Positions 14,297 to 15,661 of a stretch of 15,661 nt of DNA are shown here, in pieces (the stretch's first letter is position 1; each line of letters opens with the position of its first letter). The notes below the pieces were generated by a model. That model did not search any database and was not told the origin of the DNA. It saw nothing but the letters and a program-made list of their open reading frames with translations. The stretch is from Pseudomonadota bacterium. GTDB taxonomy: Bacteria; Pseudomonadota; Gammaproteobacteria; Burkholderiales; Eutrophovitaceae. The stretch covers positions 1-15,661 of the forward strand of contig PAHB01000081.1 in assembly GCA_002704665.1 (NCBI GenBank), given 5' to 3'. The translations under genes and the position numbers were made by a program.

Positions 14297-14498
14297 AATG
14301 GTTCCTTTTGTTAAATGGTCACATTTTTTTTTGTGGAAAAAAATCATACCTTGTTTTTTAATATAATGACATACAATTGTTGTTGATAAAATACTTTCTA
14401 GGCGACTTAATTTTCTATTTTTAGAAAAAGTTAATTAGTTGATAATCGCGAGTGGTATGTCCCACCAAAACGTACCGTTTAAATTTAGGATATTAATT

Positions 14499-14872
14499 AT
14501 GGTAAATAATATTCATAATTTACCGTATCATCCGCTCATAAAGTGTAATTTCGCCTGGGGTTTTAGGATTTTCTGAAATATAGAGGCTCAGGATTAATTA
14601 AAGTCATTAATGGCGAATATAAGGCTCATATTATCCGACATTTAAAAAAAGAGCCTAAAGATGAACGAGATGGTCAAACTGCTATTTGCCATCCGCACAT
14701 CCGTGAACTGTGAATCTATTATCTTCTGCAGGTTTCGATTATCGTTGATAAGGAGGGCTAGGGAGAGAATATTTTTACAAATGAAGATTATTTATTAGCG
14801 CCAGTTAATGTAGACTTGAAAGATCTTAATAGCTCTCAGGATTTCGAACTTTTTTGTAATTTCATCACTTGA
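14499..14872 (+). pseudogene. Broken small gene, frameshifted and with two internal stops
   Basis: ATG 14499 has AGGA eight bases upstream and reads MVNNIHNLPYHPLIKCNFAW and five more codons before TGA at 14574. From 14567 the frame one base back is open to TGA 14711 (KYRGSGLIKVINGEYKAHII, then RHLKKEPKDERDGQTAICHP). In that same frame, IYYLLQVSIIVDKEG precedes TAG 14759, and GENIFTNEDYLLAPVNVDLK and a further 16 codons precede TGA 14870. The pieces look protein-like, follow in order and share a frame after one shift, as expected of a gene of about 120 codons that has decayed. I do not recognise the family. The alternative is chance open frames in AT-rich DNA. Confidence 0.42.
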
Positions 14873-14943
14873 GGAGCATGAGACAATTCAGGATGATTAT
14901 AGTAAAGTGCCGAATTAAATCCGTAGTGACTGATATAAAAATC

Positions 14944-15558
14944 ATGAAAGAAATAGATTATTATTTTACCGCACCTTCGCCTTGGGCTTACTTGGCTGCC
15001 CCCCGTTTTAATGCATTGGTTCAAACTAAAGCACTCGTTGTCAATTGGAAACCGATAGATTTGTTTGAAGTGTTTGCGTTAAACGGTCAAAAAAAAGTTA
15101 AAGACAGACCACCTTCGATACAAGTGAATCGCTTAAATGAGCTGAAGAGATGGGGTAAATTTCTTAATATGGAGATCAATATTGAGCCGAAGTATTTCCC
15201 GGTAAATCCTGATACTGCAAATAAATTTCTAATTGCTGCAAGTATTATTAATATCGATATTGCACGGTTGGCAACAGCGTTAATGACAGCAGTGTGGGTA
15301 GAGGAAAAAGATATTGCCGATTTAAATACTTTGATAGCGATTGCTAACAAAAATGGTGAGGATGGTAGGTTATTGTCTGAGCTGAGCCGTGAGGATAGGG
15401 TTCAAGACAGACTAGAGATAAACACCAAGGAAGCGATTGCGCGAAACGTTTTTGGCTCACCGACTTGGATTTATCAAGGCGAATTATTCTGGGGACAAGA
15501 CCGACTAGATTTTTTGGAAAGATCTGTTGGAAATAATTCAAACGATGCTTCATCATAA
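14944..15558 (+). CDS. DsbA-superfamily, GST-kappa/2-hydroxychromene-2-carboxylate isomerase-like protein
   Basis: Thioredoxin-fold protein of the HCCA-isomerase/GST-kappa group. The family start is MKEIDYYFTAPSPWAYLAAP: SPWAYL (12-17) carries the Ser that replaces the redox CxxC of DsbA, so a glutathione-dependent isomerase or transferase rather than a disulfide oxidase is expected. A helical insert follows (about 55-165), then VFGSPTWI (169-176) with the cis-Pro (P173) that faces the active site, and FWGQDRLDFLE, the usual C-terminal motif. With 204 residues it has the normal length. ATG 14944 matches the family start, although no good ribosome site precedes it; ATG 14878 sits almost on a GAGGAG, and ATG 14893 is also possible. 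The real substrate is unknown. The gene stands alone behind the broken gene. Confidence 0.82.
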   Translation: MKEIDYYFTAPSPWAYLAAPRFNALVQTKALVVNWKPIDLFEVFALNGQKKVKDRPPSIQVNRLNELKRWGKFLNMEINIEPKYFPVNPDTANKFLIAASIINIDIARLATALMTAVWVEEKDIADLNTLIAIANKNGEDGRLLSELSREDRVQDRLEINTKEAIARNVFGSPTWIYQGELFWGQDRLDFLERSVGNNSNDASS

Positions 15559-15603
15559 TTTTTGAATAGCTGTCCCTTTGACCTTAATCATAAATGACGT
15601 CAC

Positions 15604-15625
15604 AATACAGTTTGGAGACTGTATT
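15604..15625. repeat. Perfect 8-bp inverted repeat near the window end
   Basis: AATACAGT (15604-15611) and ACTGTATT (15618-15625) flank TTGGAG. The self-complementary TGACGTCA lies at 15595-15602. No T run follows the hairpin, so it is a weak terminator for the isomerase-like gene. It could instead be an operator or leader structure for a gene that seems to start at ATG 15657, with GAGGA at 15641-15645. Confidence 0.4.
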
Positions 15626-15661
15626 TGATATTAAACTAATGAGGATAATCTTTTAGATGAA

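Noticed and set aside
1..15661. CRISPR arrays, tRNA or rRNA genes, IS elements and transposases
   Set aside because: Read for repeats with regular spacers, for cloverleaf-like sequence and for transposase motifs; none was seen.

Overview
The window looks like chromosomal DNA of an AT-rich Gram-negative gammaproteobacterium. The signs are an IbpA-type small heat-shock protein behind a sigma-32-type promoter, an ABC-2 polysaccharide exporter and GDP-heptose genes of O-antigen or capsule type. A Legionellales-like host (Coxiella or Legionella relatives) would fit the base composition and the content, but the sequence does not prove it.

Layout. (1) Positions 1-1007 (+): the 3' part of a SAM-dependent methyltransferase, then a small secreted protein of unknown function. 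(2) 1049-1598 (-): an IbpA-like Hsp20 gene with a near-consensus heat-shock promoter and a ROSE-like RNA thermometer that I folded by hand over its ribosome binding site. (3) 1624-6730 (-): an export and assembly arm read leftward from the centre: NAD(P)-dependent SDR, long GT2-type glycosyltransferase, ABC-2 permease, ABC ATPase, second GT2-type glycosyltransferase. (4) 6731-7019: a divergent control region with a perfect 10-bp inverted repeat. (5) 7020-13583 (+): a sugar-nucleotide arm: B12-binding-type radical SAM enzyme, HddA-like heptose-7-phosphate kinase, two-gene thiamine-diphosphate E1 alpha/beta pair, ColD/RfbH-type PLP dehydratase, HddC-like heptose-1-phosphate guanylyltransferase. 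(6) 13584-15661: a secreted allene-oxide-cyclase-barrel-like protein (-), a broken small gene (+), a GST-kappa/HCCA-isomerase-like protein (+), and probably the first codons of a further gene.

How the genes may work together. HddA and HddC point to GDP-D-glycero-alpha-D-manno-heptose. The ColD/RfbH-like enzyme has histidines where aminotransferases keep the PLP lysine, which is the signature of 3-deoxygenation of 4-keto-6-deoxy nucleotide sugars. A stand-alone E1 alpha/beta pair with no E2 or E3 is best explained as an acyl-transfer (C-C bond forming) ThDP enzyme; AviB1/AviB2 of avilamycin biosynthesis and YerE of yersiniose biosynthesis are precedents for putting a two-carbon branch on a keto sugar. 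With the radical SAM enzyme and the SDR, the most interesting reading is a pathway to a GDP-linked, deoxygenated, carbon-branched heptose, polymerised or capped by the two glycosyltransferases and exported by the Wzm/Wzt-type transporter. The steps and product are inference; the gene families are well supported.
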